Shown here in pieces: positions 1 through 7,337 of a DNA stretch of 64,000 nt. Position 1 is the stretch's first letter, and every line of letters begins with the position of its first letter. The position numbers were made by a program, and so were the translations under genes. Location: NCBI GenBank assembly GCA_965226695.1, contig OZ245405.1, positions 434,001 to 498,000 of the forward strand, read 5' to 3'. Under the pieces are notes generated by a model. That model made no database searches and was not told the DNA's origin. It worked only from the letters and a program-made list of their open reading frames with translations. The DNA is from CATOSD01 sp965226695 (lineage in GTDB: Bacteria; Chloroflexota; Dehalococcoidia; Lucifugimonadales; CATOSD01).

Positions 1-174
1 CGCCGGCTCGCCCTGGGCGTCCGGGTTCATGCGCCGCAGCGCGGCGAGGCCGCCTCGATCGTGTTGGGTGAACTGGGCGACGTAACCGGCCATGCTCACC
101 GCGATTTCGGGCATCGACGGTGTTCGCTCGTCCCGTCCCTGGGCGCTCTCGGCCACCGCTTCTTCAGCTGTCAT
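1..174 (-). CDS. cse2: Cse2/CasB, small subunit of type I-E Cascade (5' part only)
   Basis: The first 58 codons run off the left edge of the window. The ATG at 174 overlaps the cas8e stop in an ATGA arrangement, the usual translational coupling of cas8e and cse2. The reading ends in GGLAALRRMNPDAQGEPA, the Arg-rich segment typical of Cse2 N-termini. Cse2 is the small subunit that contacts R-loop DNA in Cascade. It would be co-transcribed with cas8e from the promoter near 1796-1824. The identification rests on this segment plus position. Confidence 0.75.
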   Translation of the reverse strand, partial: MTAEEAVAESAQGRDERTPSMPEIAVSMAGYVAQFTQHDRGGLAALRRMNPDAQGEPA

Positions 175-1757
175 TCTCGATCTCCTTCACTTTCGTCATC
201 GAACGCGCCGGGCAGCCCATTGTTGCCGCGGAGCCGGCCCCAAAAGAGGTTCTCGGCGGCCTGCCGGGCCTTGTATCGAAAGGCTGCGGGGCACGGCAGA
301 GAGTTCATGGCGTCTTCAAGCAACGAGGCGGCGTCCTCGATCAGCCCCTCTGTGTCGCAGCGTCGCGAAGCCAGCGTTTTCGGATGCTGTCCCTCTGGCC
401 CGCCGGCGCTTCGAGTTCGGTCTGAACGTCCTCGAAGAATCGGGCATCGACGATCTCGTCCAGGCGGTTCAGCCAGGGCCGCGCCAGGGCCCTTTGCTCC
501 GGGCTGGCCTTCTCAGCTTCGCCCCTTGCCAGGAATGCCTGAATCGCGTGGCTGAGAATGCGTTGTACCTTGCTGACGTCCTCCATGCGGCCATTGGCGA
601 TTTGGCCGAATTCGGCGGTTCCGGCACCTCGCCGCATCATCGCCGACCCCAGTCTCTTGCGTATTGGGATCGTGCGCTCGTGGTAGCCCTCGGTCTTTCC
701 CTGTCCTCGCACCATTGCGCGGGCGACGAGTTGCATCGTGTCCGATGACCGCACTTCTTCGTCCGTCGGCTCGCAAAGGAGCGGTCGGTCCCATTTGACC
801 AGGTAGTCGACCGTGCGCTTGTATCGAGAAACCTCCGGCTGCAAGTGTGAGCGACTTGGAGCCATCCCGGTCGACGGGAGTCCACGGGTCGCCGGTGACG
901 CCGTTGAGGGCCTTCGCATTGATCCGGGCCGCCTTTGACGTGGCCCTTATCGCGCGGAGCCTTCCGTCGGCTCCACCGCGCAAGCGTATTCGCCTGCACA
1001 CTTCGATGTAGAGAGGGTCAAGAGCGTTGAGGAGCAGCGCCTCCGCCTTCTCTCCGTCCCAGTCCTTGGTCCATAGGAGTCCGATTCCCTCTTCCTGCAT
1101 AGGGGAGTCAGCGAGCAAGTCGTCACGGCGCTCCAGCAGCACGACGATGTCGCGCCTGATGTGGACGCCGAACCGGGTAGAGGGCGCGACACTGAACGCC
1201 GGCCTGCTGCCCAGCCCGCCGTTCATTCGCGATATACCGTAGTTTCCTGCGCCGCCAAAGCCCTCAGATGTCTGGAGACTGATAATTGAGAAAATCAGGT
1301 CGTCATACGCGGCCGCAACGGCTACGGTGGACTTCACGTCGTGATTCTTGGACGTGACCAGCATGTCCAGCTCGTCGGGCGTCTCGACGGTGTTCTTGAA
1401 GTCCGCCTGGCGTGTCTTGGACGACGCCGGCGGCTGCATGAACGCCGGCCTGGTGATGTCGACGACGACAAGCTGCCACGGCTCGTCGTCGCCCCACTCC
1501 GGCGTCAGCCCGCGAATGATCCGCCGCCACTCGTCCGCGTCCCGCGGTGCCTCAGCCAGTCCCGCCTCGTGCACCGCCATCGCGCCAAGCTGCACCAGAA
1601 AGGCGTGCCAGGCGTGGCGCTGGTGCGGACGCAGCGCCGGAAACGCCTCCACCTTGTCCGCCATCAGCGCGGCGTACACCTCCGGCAGCGACGCCTCGAC
1701 GCGCGAGCCGTCGGACTTGTCCATCCTTATCAGGGGTTCATTCAGAATGTTGTACAT
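171..1757 (-). pseudogene. cas8e: Cas8e (Cse1/CasA), large subunit of type I-E Cascade, two frameshifts
   Basis: Cas8e recognises the PAM and recruits Cas3. The N-terminus (MYNILNEPLIRM, then ALRPHQRHAWHAFLVQL) is typical of the family, and VARAMVRGQGKTEGYHER in the middle is also characteristic. The reading breaks twice. Near 828-833 the frame moves from ..LTLAAGGFS to RYKRTVDYLVKWDRP. Near 345-372 it moves to a third frame carrying EGLIEDAASLLEDAMNSL and ENLFWGRLRGNNGLP up to a TGA at 171-173. Joined, the three frames give about 528 residues, normal for Cas8e. Either the gene is dead, disabling Cascade, or there are two single-base sequence errors. Start ATG 1757 follows an AGAGG box and a strong promoter. 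Confidence 0.85.
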
Positions 1758-1795
1758 GGTTTAGCCTCTCGCGTTGAATACCAGACACCCGTGCT

Positions 1796-1824
1796 ATTGT
1801 ATTGTGCATCAATAACATTGTCAA
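1796..1824 (-). promoter_or_regulatory. Sigma70-type promoter of the cas8e operon
   Basis: On the minus strand a perfect -35 TTGACA (1819-1824) is followed by a 17-base spacer and TACAAT (1796-1801). Initiation would fall near 1789, about 30 bases before the cas8e ATG at 1757. The box means cas8e-cse2 have their own promoter, separate from cas3. Confidence 0.75.
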
Positions 1825-1890
1825 ACGTTTGTTCCGCGCAGAGCCTGTCCGAATTGTCAGGTGCCGACTTCGCCGGCGAACGCAATTCAC

Positions 1891-2215
1891 CGATTCCGCC
1901 ACCCCTCTTGAACCCCACGCACACCCGTGCTACTCTCCCATCGGCGAGGGACCGACCCCGCCAGCCACAAGTCCTTCTTCCCCCTTGATGGGGGAAGGTC
2001 AGAGCCTGCCAGAATGAGCCTCCCGAAGGGATGGTTGAAGATGCGTGTTGGGGACCTTCGCCGACCTGTTACATTTCCACTACATTTCGTGTCTCCCGTT
2101 CCCGAATCCGGTCTCGCCAGGCGCTGCCAAACAGCCCCGACCGCCAAGGCTCCCAGCTACGAAACTGGCACAGAATGGCACAAAATGGCACACTTTTCGG
2201 CGAAATCCCCCTCGT
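1891..2215. repeat. Copy 1 of a long noncoding interspersed repeat
   Basis: Two blocks recur elsewhere in the window in the same order: CCCTCTTGA..CGTGCTACTCT (about 1901-1936) and CTCCCAGCTACGAAA followed by iterated ATGGCACA-like words (about 2149-2190). Counterparts lie near 60730-61055 and 62500-62775. Between the blocks sit a CCCCTTGATGGGGG hairpin and a CTGCC..GAAGGG short repeat (2006-2030). No convincing protein is encoded. Confidence 0.6.
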
Positions 2216-2348
2216 GGGCGTGGTGGAATGGGGCGGAAGGGAGCGTGGGTGTCCGGCAGTGGGCGGCAAGCCAAGGCAGGAAAGGTTAATCTCGCCGGTG
2301 CGAAATCGAAGACGGGGTTGCGAGCGGAGCGGCGTGAGGGAGTCCGGC

Positions 2349-2498
2349 TCATCCGCGCCGGTCGCCTCGAAGCAGCGAGCCCGCATGCGGCCGCTCGGCC
2401 AAGCCATTGATGGCCCGTTCAAGCCGCCTCCGCGTAGGCTGCGAGACGCGCTGTAGCTCTCTAAGGACGCTGCGCTTTACTCGTACTGTGTAAGCCAC
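2349..2498 (-). pseudogene. relE: Truncated RelE/ParE-family toxin
   Basis: A GTG start at 2498 overlaps the end of the RHH antitoxin gene, as in many antitoxin-toxin operons. The 49 codons read MAYTVRVKRSVLREL.., then RRRLERAINGLAERP, a textbook RelE/ParE N-terminal half. A TGA at 2349 stops it at half the usual 85-95 residues, and the strand-C-terminal Arg/Tyr residues of the ribosome-dependent mRNase are gone. The sequence beyond is intergenic-type repeat DNA, suggesting the 3' half was replaced. It is too short to be picked up by most gene callers. Confidence 0.7.
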
Positions 2499-2697
2499 CC
2501 TTGACCTCGTCCCAGTCGAGTATCTGGTCAGATGGGTCGCTCAGTCTCTCCGCAGCTATCTCGAAGTCCTTCAGCTCGTCCAGGTAAGTCTCTATGGCGA
2601 AGCGTACCAGCTCCGACCGGCTTCGATCCAACTTGACGGCCGCCGCGTCCAGCGCCTCTATCAGTTCGTCAGGAATACTGGCCTCGATCTGCGCCAT
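2461..2697 (-). CDS. Ribbon-helix-helix (CopG-type) antitoxin
   Basis: The 78-residue protein has the RHH pattern IEASIPDELIEALDAAA..RSRSELVRFAIETYL, a DNA-binding strand followed by two helices. The C-terminal tail (about residues 45-78) is acidic and would wrap the toxin. I prefer the start at 2697 (MAQIEAS) because an AGGGG box lies 8-9 bases upstream; an in-frame ATG at 2706 is possible. The 3' end overlaps the relE remnant. The pair sits between cas3 and cas8e on the same strand. Its toxin is truncated, so it may now act only as a DNA-binding protein. Confidence 0.8.
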   Translation of the reverse strand: MAQIEASIPDELIEALDAAAVKLDRSRSELVRFAIETYLDELKDFEIAAERLSDPSDQILDWDEVKGGLHSTSKAQRP

Positions 2698-2837
2698 GTC
2701 AAGCACCCCTTCGCATACCCGGAGTCTGACTGCAATCTAATTCTCACGGTACACACGGTAGGCAAGTAGGAGGCCCATGTCAATCGTGTCGATGCGCCCT
2801 GTCCGCTCGTTAATTGCAAGGGTGCATGGGTGGCGGC

Positions 2838-5561
2838 TCACGCCCCCAGCGGCCGCAGGCCCAGCCGGTCGTAGACGAACCGCCGCTCGCCGACGGCGAA
2901 GGTGAAGCCGCCGCCGGCCGGCGTGGGCGTCACGGACTCCGGCACGTCGGCGCCCTGCAGCCAGCGCGCGGACACCGCCAGCCTGTCGATCCGGCTCGCG
3001 GGGTCGAACAGGCCGGGCTGCGGCGGGTCGAAGGCTACGTCGATGCGGTCGTCGCCCAGCCGGGTGCGGATGCGCTCCTCGTCCGGGGGAAAGAGCACGT
3101 CGCGGTTGCCGGCCTGGGAGAAGAATGGCTTGTCGCGGCGGACGATGGCGTAGCCGGCGGTGATGCCCTCGGCTATGTTGCCGCCCGTGATGTCGTTGGC
3201 GTGGGCCGCCCACTCGTCGCCAAGCTCTCGCACGATGGCCGCCAGCCGCTCCGGGTGCGTGGCGCACTCCACAAGCTCGCGGTTCATCTCCGGGATGCGC
3301 CACTCGCCGCGCCCGCGCACCAGGCGCAGCGTGGCCTCCAGCACGCGCAAGTCTTCGTAGACGCCGCCGCGCGGCCCCAGGCCGTTGGCGTCCTCGCCGC
3401 GGGCCAGCAGCGGCGACAGAGCTTGCCCCGTACTGGTTGCGGGAGCCTGCCCCGTACTGGATACGGGGTCGTCCACGTCCGGCGTCAGCACCACGCAGGT
3501 GGGCGCGGCGTAGCCGGCGGGGCGGTCGTCGCGGGCGTGGCGGTGCAGCCTGCCGATGCGCTGCAGCAGCACGTCCGCGGGGCAGAGGTCGGTTATCAGC
3601 AGGTCGGCGTCGATGTCCAGCGACTGCTCCAGCGTCTGCGTGCCCACGACGACCGCGCCGCCAGTCGGCCTGTCCCTGCCCAGCAGCTCTTCAACGCGCG
3701 CGTCGAGAATCGCGCGGTCCGCGGCGGCGAACCGCCCGTGGTGCGGCGTCCGGATGCCGTTGACTCCGAACAGCAGAGCGGTATCCCCTGCCCCGGCCCG
3801 CTCCTCCAGCGCCCGCTGCGTCTCAACGGCGTGGCCGACGGTGTTGCGCACCACCAGCACCTTCGCCCCGCGCCGCGCGGCGTCGAGCGCAAGCTCCGCC
3901 ACGGCCCGGAAGTCTGCCATCACGCGGCGCTCGGACAGCTCGACGCTCTTGCTCCGCGAGCCACCGTCGACGGGCCGGAGTTCGGAGTCGCGGGCCTGCC
4001 GGACGCCGACGGCGGGGTATGGCGCGTCGGTCGCCTCGTCGAACGGCGGCGGGTCGCCCCGCGGGTGGCGGCCCGCGGCGAGCCACTGTCGCCGAGCCGC
4101 CGAGCCGAGCGTGGCGGACATGAGCAGCGCGTGGCCGCCCGCGACCGTGTGGGCGTCGAGCAGCGCCTTGATGACGCGGCCCATGTAGGTGTCCGATGCG
4201 TGCACCTCGTCCACCACCAGCAGGTTGCGGGCCAGGCACGCGGCCCGCAAGTGCGAGTGGCCCACCTTGAGCGCGGCCATCATCGCCTGGTCCACCGTGC
4301 CCACGGCGATCTGTGCGGCCAGGTAGCGCTTGGGACTCTCCGCCGCCCAGGGACTTTCCGGACGATGTTCGCCGGCCGCGCGCTCATCGTACTCTTGCAG
4401 ACTCGCCCGCGCGGCGTCTGCCCCGGGGTCGTAGCCTGGAACGGCGAGGACAACCGGCGGCGCGCCCTGCGGGAACAGCCGCTCCACGAAACGCTCGACG
4501 CGCCCGTGAATCTGGCTGGCGGCGGCGCGGGTGGGCAGCGCGAAGTAGATGCCGTCGACGAGCTTCTTCTCGTACATTCGGGCGAACCGCCACAGCGCCG
4601 CCTCGGTCTTGCCGGAGCCGGTCTCGGACTCGAGGATGACGACCGGCGCGTCCAGCGGCGCCTCGACCGCGGCCCGCTGTATGGCGTTGGGCGCGAACCC
4701 GAAGAGCGCGTCGAAGCCGCGCGCGCCGGAGAACGCATCCCGCTGCGAGGCGACGTCCAGCCCGATCTCGCGCAGCGCGCGCGCGGCCCCCGGCCGGGCG
4801 ACGGTGAAGAAGTAGTCGTCGGCCGGCTCGTCGGCGTATGTGAACCACTTCTCGTTGGAGCCGATCCAGTCGGCGAGCGTGCACAGCCCCAGGAACATGT
4901 GCTGGAACTCCGGCCTGGCGGGCAGCGCGAGCGCGTTCTCGTCGAACGCGGCGGGGAACCACCGGCGCAGCAACGCGCCGATGCGGGCCACCTGCTCGCG
5001 CGGGCGCAGTTCGCCGTAGTCGCGCCACAGCCGGGGGTTGGCGGACAGTCCGCCTTCCAGCGCGAGCGGCCTGCCGTGGTGCGACAGCGCGGCGACGAAC
5101 AGCCCGCACACCGTCTCGCCGCTGTGGTCGTCCCAGGTGTCGACGGCCTCCCACCACCAGCCGAGCTCGTCGAAGAACCAGCCGCCCGTCTCGCCGTCGT
5201 CGTCGAGAAGCACTGGGACCAGCTCGCGGTAGTGGCCGGCGTAGCCAGGCCTGCGCCCGTGGGGATGGTCGTCGCCGGCCCACACCCGCGTCTGGAAGCC
5301 GACGTTGACCTTGCCGACGTCGTGGACCGCGGCGAACAGCGCCAGGCGCGCCGCCGTCTCGTCGTCGAGCGTGGCGAGGCCGCCGCACCGGGCCAGGCGC
5401 CGCCGGATGGCCGGCTGCGCCAACAGCGCCTCGAAGCACGCGCCCACGTCGGCCGCGTGGTGCTCGAGCAGGTGGACCTTCTCCGGCCGGGGCTGGCCGT
5501 AGGGCCGCGCCTTCGCCCAGAATCGGCGGGTGTGTACCGGCTCGCCGGCGGCGCTAGACAT
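2838..5561 (-). CDS. cas3: Cas3 helicase-nuclease, type I-E
   Basis: Cas3 is the HD-nuclease/SF2-helicase that degrades DNA after Cascade recognition. The 907-residue length is normal for I-E. The N-terminal HD domain shows HHAADV (about residues 34-39) and HDVGK (about 80). The helicase domain has a Walker A-like SETGSGKTEAALW, FALPTRAAA, the DEVH box in LLVVDEVHASDTYMG, and SATLG. A segment around 3421-3468 encoding repeated STGQA words comes from two short palindromic repeats inserted in frame. AGGAGAA precedes the ATG. It is first in the cas set, but the RHH/RelE pair and a noncoding repeat separate it from cas8e. The ORF itself is intact. Confidence 0.95.
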   Translation of the reverse strand: MSSAAGEPVHTRRFWAKARPYGQPRPEKVHLLEHHAADVGACFEALLAQPAIRRRLARCGGLATLDDETAARLALFAAVHDVGKVNVGFQTRVWAGDDHPHGRRPGYAGHYRELVPVLLDDDGETGGWFFDELGWWWEAVDTWDDHSGETVCGLFVAALSHHGRPLALEGGLSANPRLWRDYGELRPREQVARIGALLRRWFPAAFDENALALPARPEFQHMFLGLCTLADWIGSNEKWFTYADEPADDYFFTVARPGAARALREIGLDVASQRDAFSGARGFDALFGFAPNAIQRAAVEAPLDAPVVILESETGSGKTEAALWRFARMYEKKLVDGIYFALPTRAAASQIHGRVERFVERLFPQGAPPVVLAVPGYDPGADAARASLQEYDERAAGEHRPESPWAAESPKRYLAAQIAVGTVDQAMMAALKVGHSHLRAACLARNLLVVDEVHASDTYMGRVIKALLDAHTVAGGHALLMSATLGSAARRQWLAAGRHPRGDPPPFDEATDAPYPAVGVRQARDSELRPVDGGSRSKSVELSERRVMADFRAVAELALDAARRGAKVLVVRNTVGHAVETQRALEERAGAGDTALLFGVNGIRTPHHGRFAAADRAILDARVEELLGRDRPTGGAVVVGTQTLEQSLDIDADLLITDLCPADVLLQRIGRLHRHARDDRPAGYAAPTCVVLTPDVDDPVSSTGQAPATSTGQALSPLLARGEDANGLGPRGGVYEDLRVLEATLRLVRGRGEWRIPEMNRELVECATHPERLAAIVRELGDEWAAHANDITGGNIAEGITAGYAIVRRDKPFFSQAGNRDVLFPPDEERIRTRLGDDRIDVAFDPPQPGLFDPASRIDRLAVSARWLQGADVPESVTPTPAGGGFTFAVGERRFVYDRLGLRPLGA
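3421..3468. repeat. Two short palindromic repeats inside cas3
   Basis: GCTTGCCCCGTACTGGTTGC (from 3421) and GCCTGCCCCGTACTGGATAC (from 3445) are adjacent copies of one element. In the second, CCCCGTA and TACGGGG form a 7-bp stem around a 5-base loop. A third copy, with CCCCATACTCGATACGGGG, lies in noncoding DNA at 62913-62936. In cas3 the pair is translated as SSTGQAPATSTGQAL without breaking the frame. Confidence 0.7.
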
Positions 5562-5734
5562 GCGTGGTTCTCCTGCGGTGGGGGCGGCTCAGCGCTGGTT
5601 GCCTACGGAAAGCAACCCCAGTAGTCCAGGGTTTTGTCGCCGGGAGCGGTTGACCACTTTCCTGACTGCCAAACTGCCAACCATACAGGTCTTGGTAACG
5701 TGGCAACTGCTCCAGTCAACGGGGCAGGTCGCGA

Positions 5735-6190
5735 CTAGAGATTGCGGTAAGGCGTGAAGTTGATGGCCCTTTCCTCACCCGCCTCGATGGCCGCAAGGTA
5801 CAGGCCAAAGTCCACTGTAAGTAACGGAATGTCCGTAGTAATGACTTCCAACAGGGCAGCATCGGTTAGTCCCAACTCTTCAAACTTGACGTTGGATGAG
5901 GCATTAGCGCTGGTAACTACGACCTCCCTGCTTTCGCGGATGAGAAACTGCAACTTCTTCATCGGAAGGGATCGCTCAGGCTCTCCATGCTGGCTGAGGA
6001 GATTGGATGTCTCGGTGAGAGTATTGGGCGTTACAAAAAGTCGGTCGGCGTTTTCGAGAAGTTCGGTCAGGATGTCGTAATCTTCGGCCGAGTAGTGTTC
6101 TAAGCGTCGGTGCTTGGCAATAAGCTTCCGGCATTCACTACCCACAACTAACAGGACGAACAGGTTAGTGTCCAGAAAGTACCCTTCCAA
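5735..6190 (-). CDS. PIN-domain ribonuclease (VapC-like toxin)
   Basis: The 151-residue protein starts with FLDTNLFVLL, which carries the first acidic residue of PIN nucleases. TPNTLTETSNLL (about residues 54-65) provides the second, and LGLTDAALLEV..LLTVDFGLYLAA holds the last acidic residues of the metal site. PIN toxins cleave RNA with Mg2+. The gene lies 10 bases downstream of a 92-residue gene on the same strand, consistent with an antitoxin-toxin operon. It looks intact, unlike most toxins in this window. Confidence 0.8.
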   Translation of the reverse strand: MEGYFLDTNLFVLLVVGSECRKLIAKHRRLEHYSAEDYDILTELLENADRLFVTPNTLTETSNLLSQHGEPERSLPMKKLQFLIRESREVVVTSANASSNVKFEELGLTDAALLEVITTDIPLLTVDFGLYLAAIEAGEERAINFTPYRNL

Positions 6191-6200
6191 CGGTCTTGGC

Positions 6201-6479
6201 TCACCTGGCGTCCTGCAGGATGCGATCTTTGACTGATGTAACAGTGCGAGGCTGGTTGTCGATGCGAATGACTTTGAAGGAGCGCCTCAGACCTTTCTGC
6301 CCCAGAGTAATGGTCGCCAGCCCCCCTTGGTCCCATGGCCGCGAGAATCCGACCGTTACTTCCCAGAACCGGCCGTCTCGAAGCTCTATTTCTTCTAACC
6401 CGACGTTGCTGATCCTTTCGTCTTTGAAAAGGTCGGCCACGTAATCCTTGGCCAGTTTTGCAGCCTCTTTCACATCCAC
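6201..6479 (-). CDS. Small protein upstream of the PIN toxin, probable antitoxin
   Basis: The 92-residue protein (MDVKEAAKLAKDYVADLF.. then ..LEEIELRDGRFWEVTVGFS) has one predicted N-terminal helix followed by beta strands, as in small alpha/beta proteins found beside PIN genes. I cannot name the family. Its stop is 10 bases before the PIN start, so the two should be co-translated. Function as antitoxin is inferred from position only. Confidence 0.6.
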   Translation of the reverse strand: MDVKEAAKLAKDYVADLFKDERISNVGLEEIELRDGRFWEVTVGFSRPWDQGGLATITLGQKGLRRSFKVIRIDNQPRTVTSVKDRILQDAR

Positions 6480-6574
6480 AGCAAGACCCCCTAGCTTCTC
6501 TTGATTGGCTCATCTTAGCATGGCGGCATAGGAGAAAGGGCGAGGTTAGACCGGCGCCGCGAGTCCGGCTCTTG

Positions 6575-7289
6575 CTAGGCCCTTCTTCTGCCGAGTAGGT
6601 GCCCGGCCAGGAAGCCGGCGAGCAGCAGCAGGACTCCCGCCGCGGCGGCTCCAACGATGACGACGGCGCCATCCGATGTTCCCGAGGATTCCGGAGCAGG
6701 GGTGGGAGAGCGAGCGACGAACGCCGTCTCAGCGTCCGTCGTTGTGGTGGGGGTGTCGGTTGGCGTTGGTGTCGGCGCAGCGGTTGCCGTGGGTTCGGAG
6801 TGTCGGTCGCAGCGGTTGCCTGGGGGCTCCGCGCCAACGGGGGTTGGCGGAGTGTCGGTGTTGGTGGGGGCTCCGCGCCACCGGAACCGAATCCCCGCCG
6901 ACTGGCCGCTCATCCTTGTCCGCGTCCTTCACAACGCCGGTGAAGGTGTAGGTGCCCTCCACGTCCGGCGCGTCGGCCGTATACGTGAAGCTGCGGTCGC
7001 CCAGCAGCACGAAACTCGCCGTCTGCCCATCGACCGTGACAGATACGTCCGAGAGGCTGGAGCCGGAGTAGCTGAAACCTTCTGGCAGGGTCTCCCTGAC
7101 CAGGCCAAACCCGCCGAAGTCCGTGGCCGTGATCGTCACCACCAGCCGTCCTCCCGGAGGGGCCCAAGACTGAGAGAAAGACCTGTCGGCACTGTGACTC
7201 GACGCGTCAACATCGGAGGGCCGTAACAGCACTCCAGCCAACATCACCACGACAGCCGCCGCAAAGAGGACCAATCCCGGCCTTAGCAA
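6575..7289 (-). pseudogene. Surface protein with N- and C-terminal membrane segments, frameshifted
   Basis: One frame (from 7289) holds a signal-anchor (RPGLVLFAAAVVVMLAGVLL) and a beta-rich domain with ETLPEGFSYSGSS.. and GDRSFTYTADAPDVEGTYTF. A second frame (to 6575) carries a Pro/Thr-rich linker with PTATAAPTPTPTDTPTTTT, a membrane helix (VVIVGAAAAGVLLLLAGFLAG) and an RRR tail. Joined by a shift near 6880-6910, in repetitive GT-rich DNA, they make a type I membrane protein of about 237 residues. The outer domain resembles uncharacterised domains I associate with Chloroflexi secreted proteins (from memory). It follows the subtilase gene on the same strand and may be displayed with it. Slippage in the repeat or a sequencing error are both plausible. 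Confidence 0.6.
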
Positions 7290-7337
7290 AGCGGCACCCC
7301 TATCTCGTGCGACTTCCTGTTACAGCGGCCATCGGCA

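Noticed and set aside
2349..2838. CreTA-like CRISPR-regulated toxin RNA
   Set aside because: The segment between cas3 and cas8e is explained by protein RHH/RelE genes, and I see no CRISPR-repeat-like antitoxin sequence.
2814..5624. Very long plus-strand open frame opposite cas3
   Set aside because: It mirrors the high-GC third-position bias of cas3, has no recognisable domain and is rich in Arg/Ala/Gly; cas3 on the other strand is unambiguous.
1..6500. CRISPR repeats for the type I-E system
   Set aside because: No repeat-spacer array is visible near the cas genes in this window; it may lie beyond the left edge.
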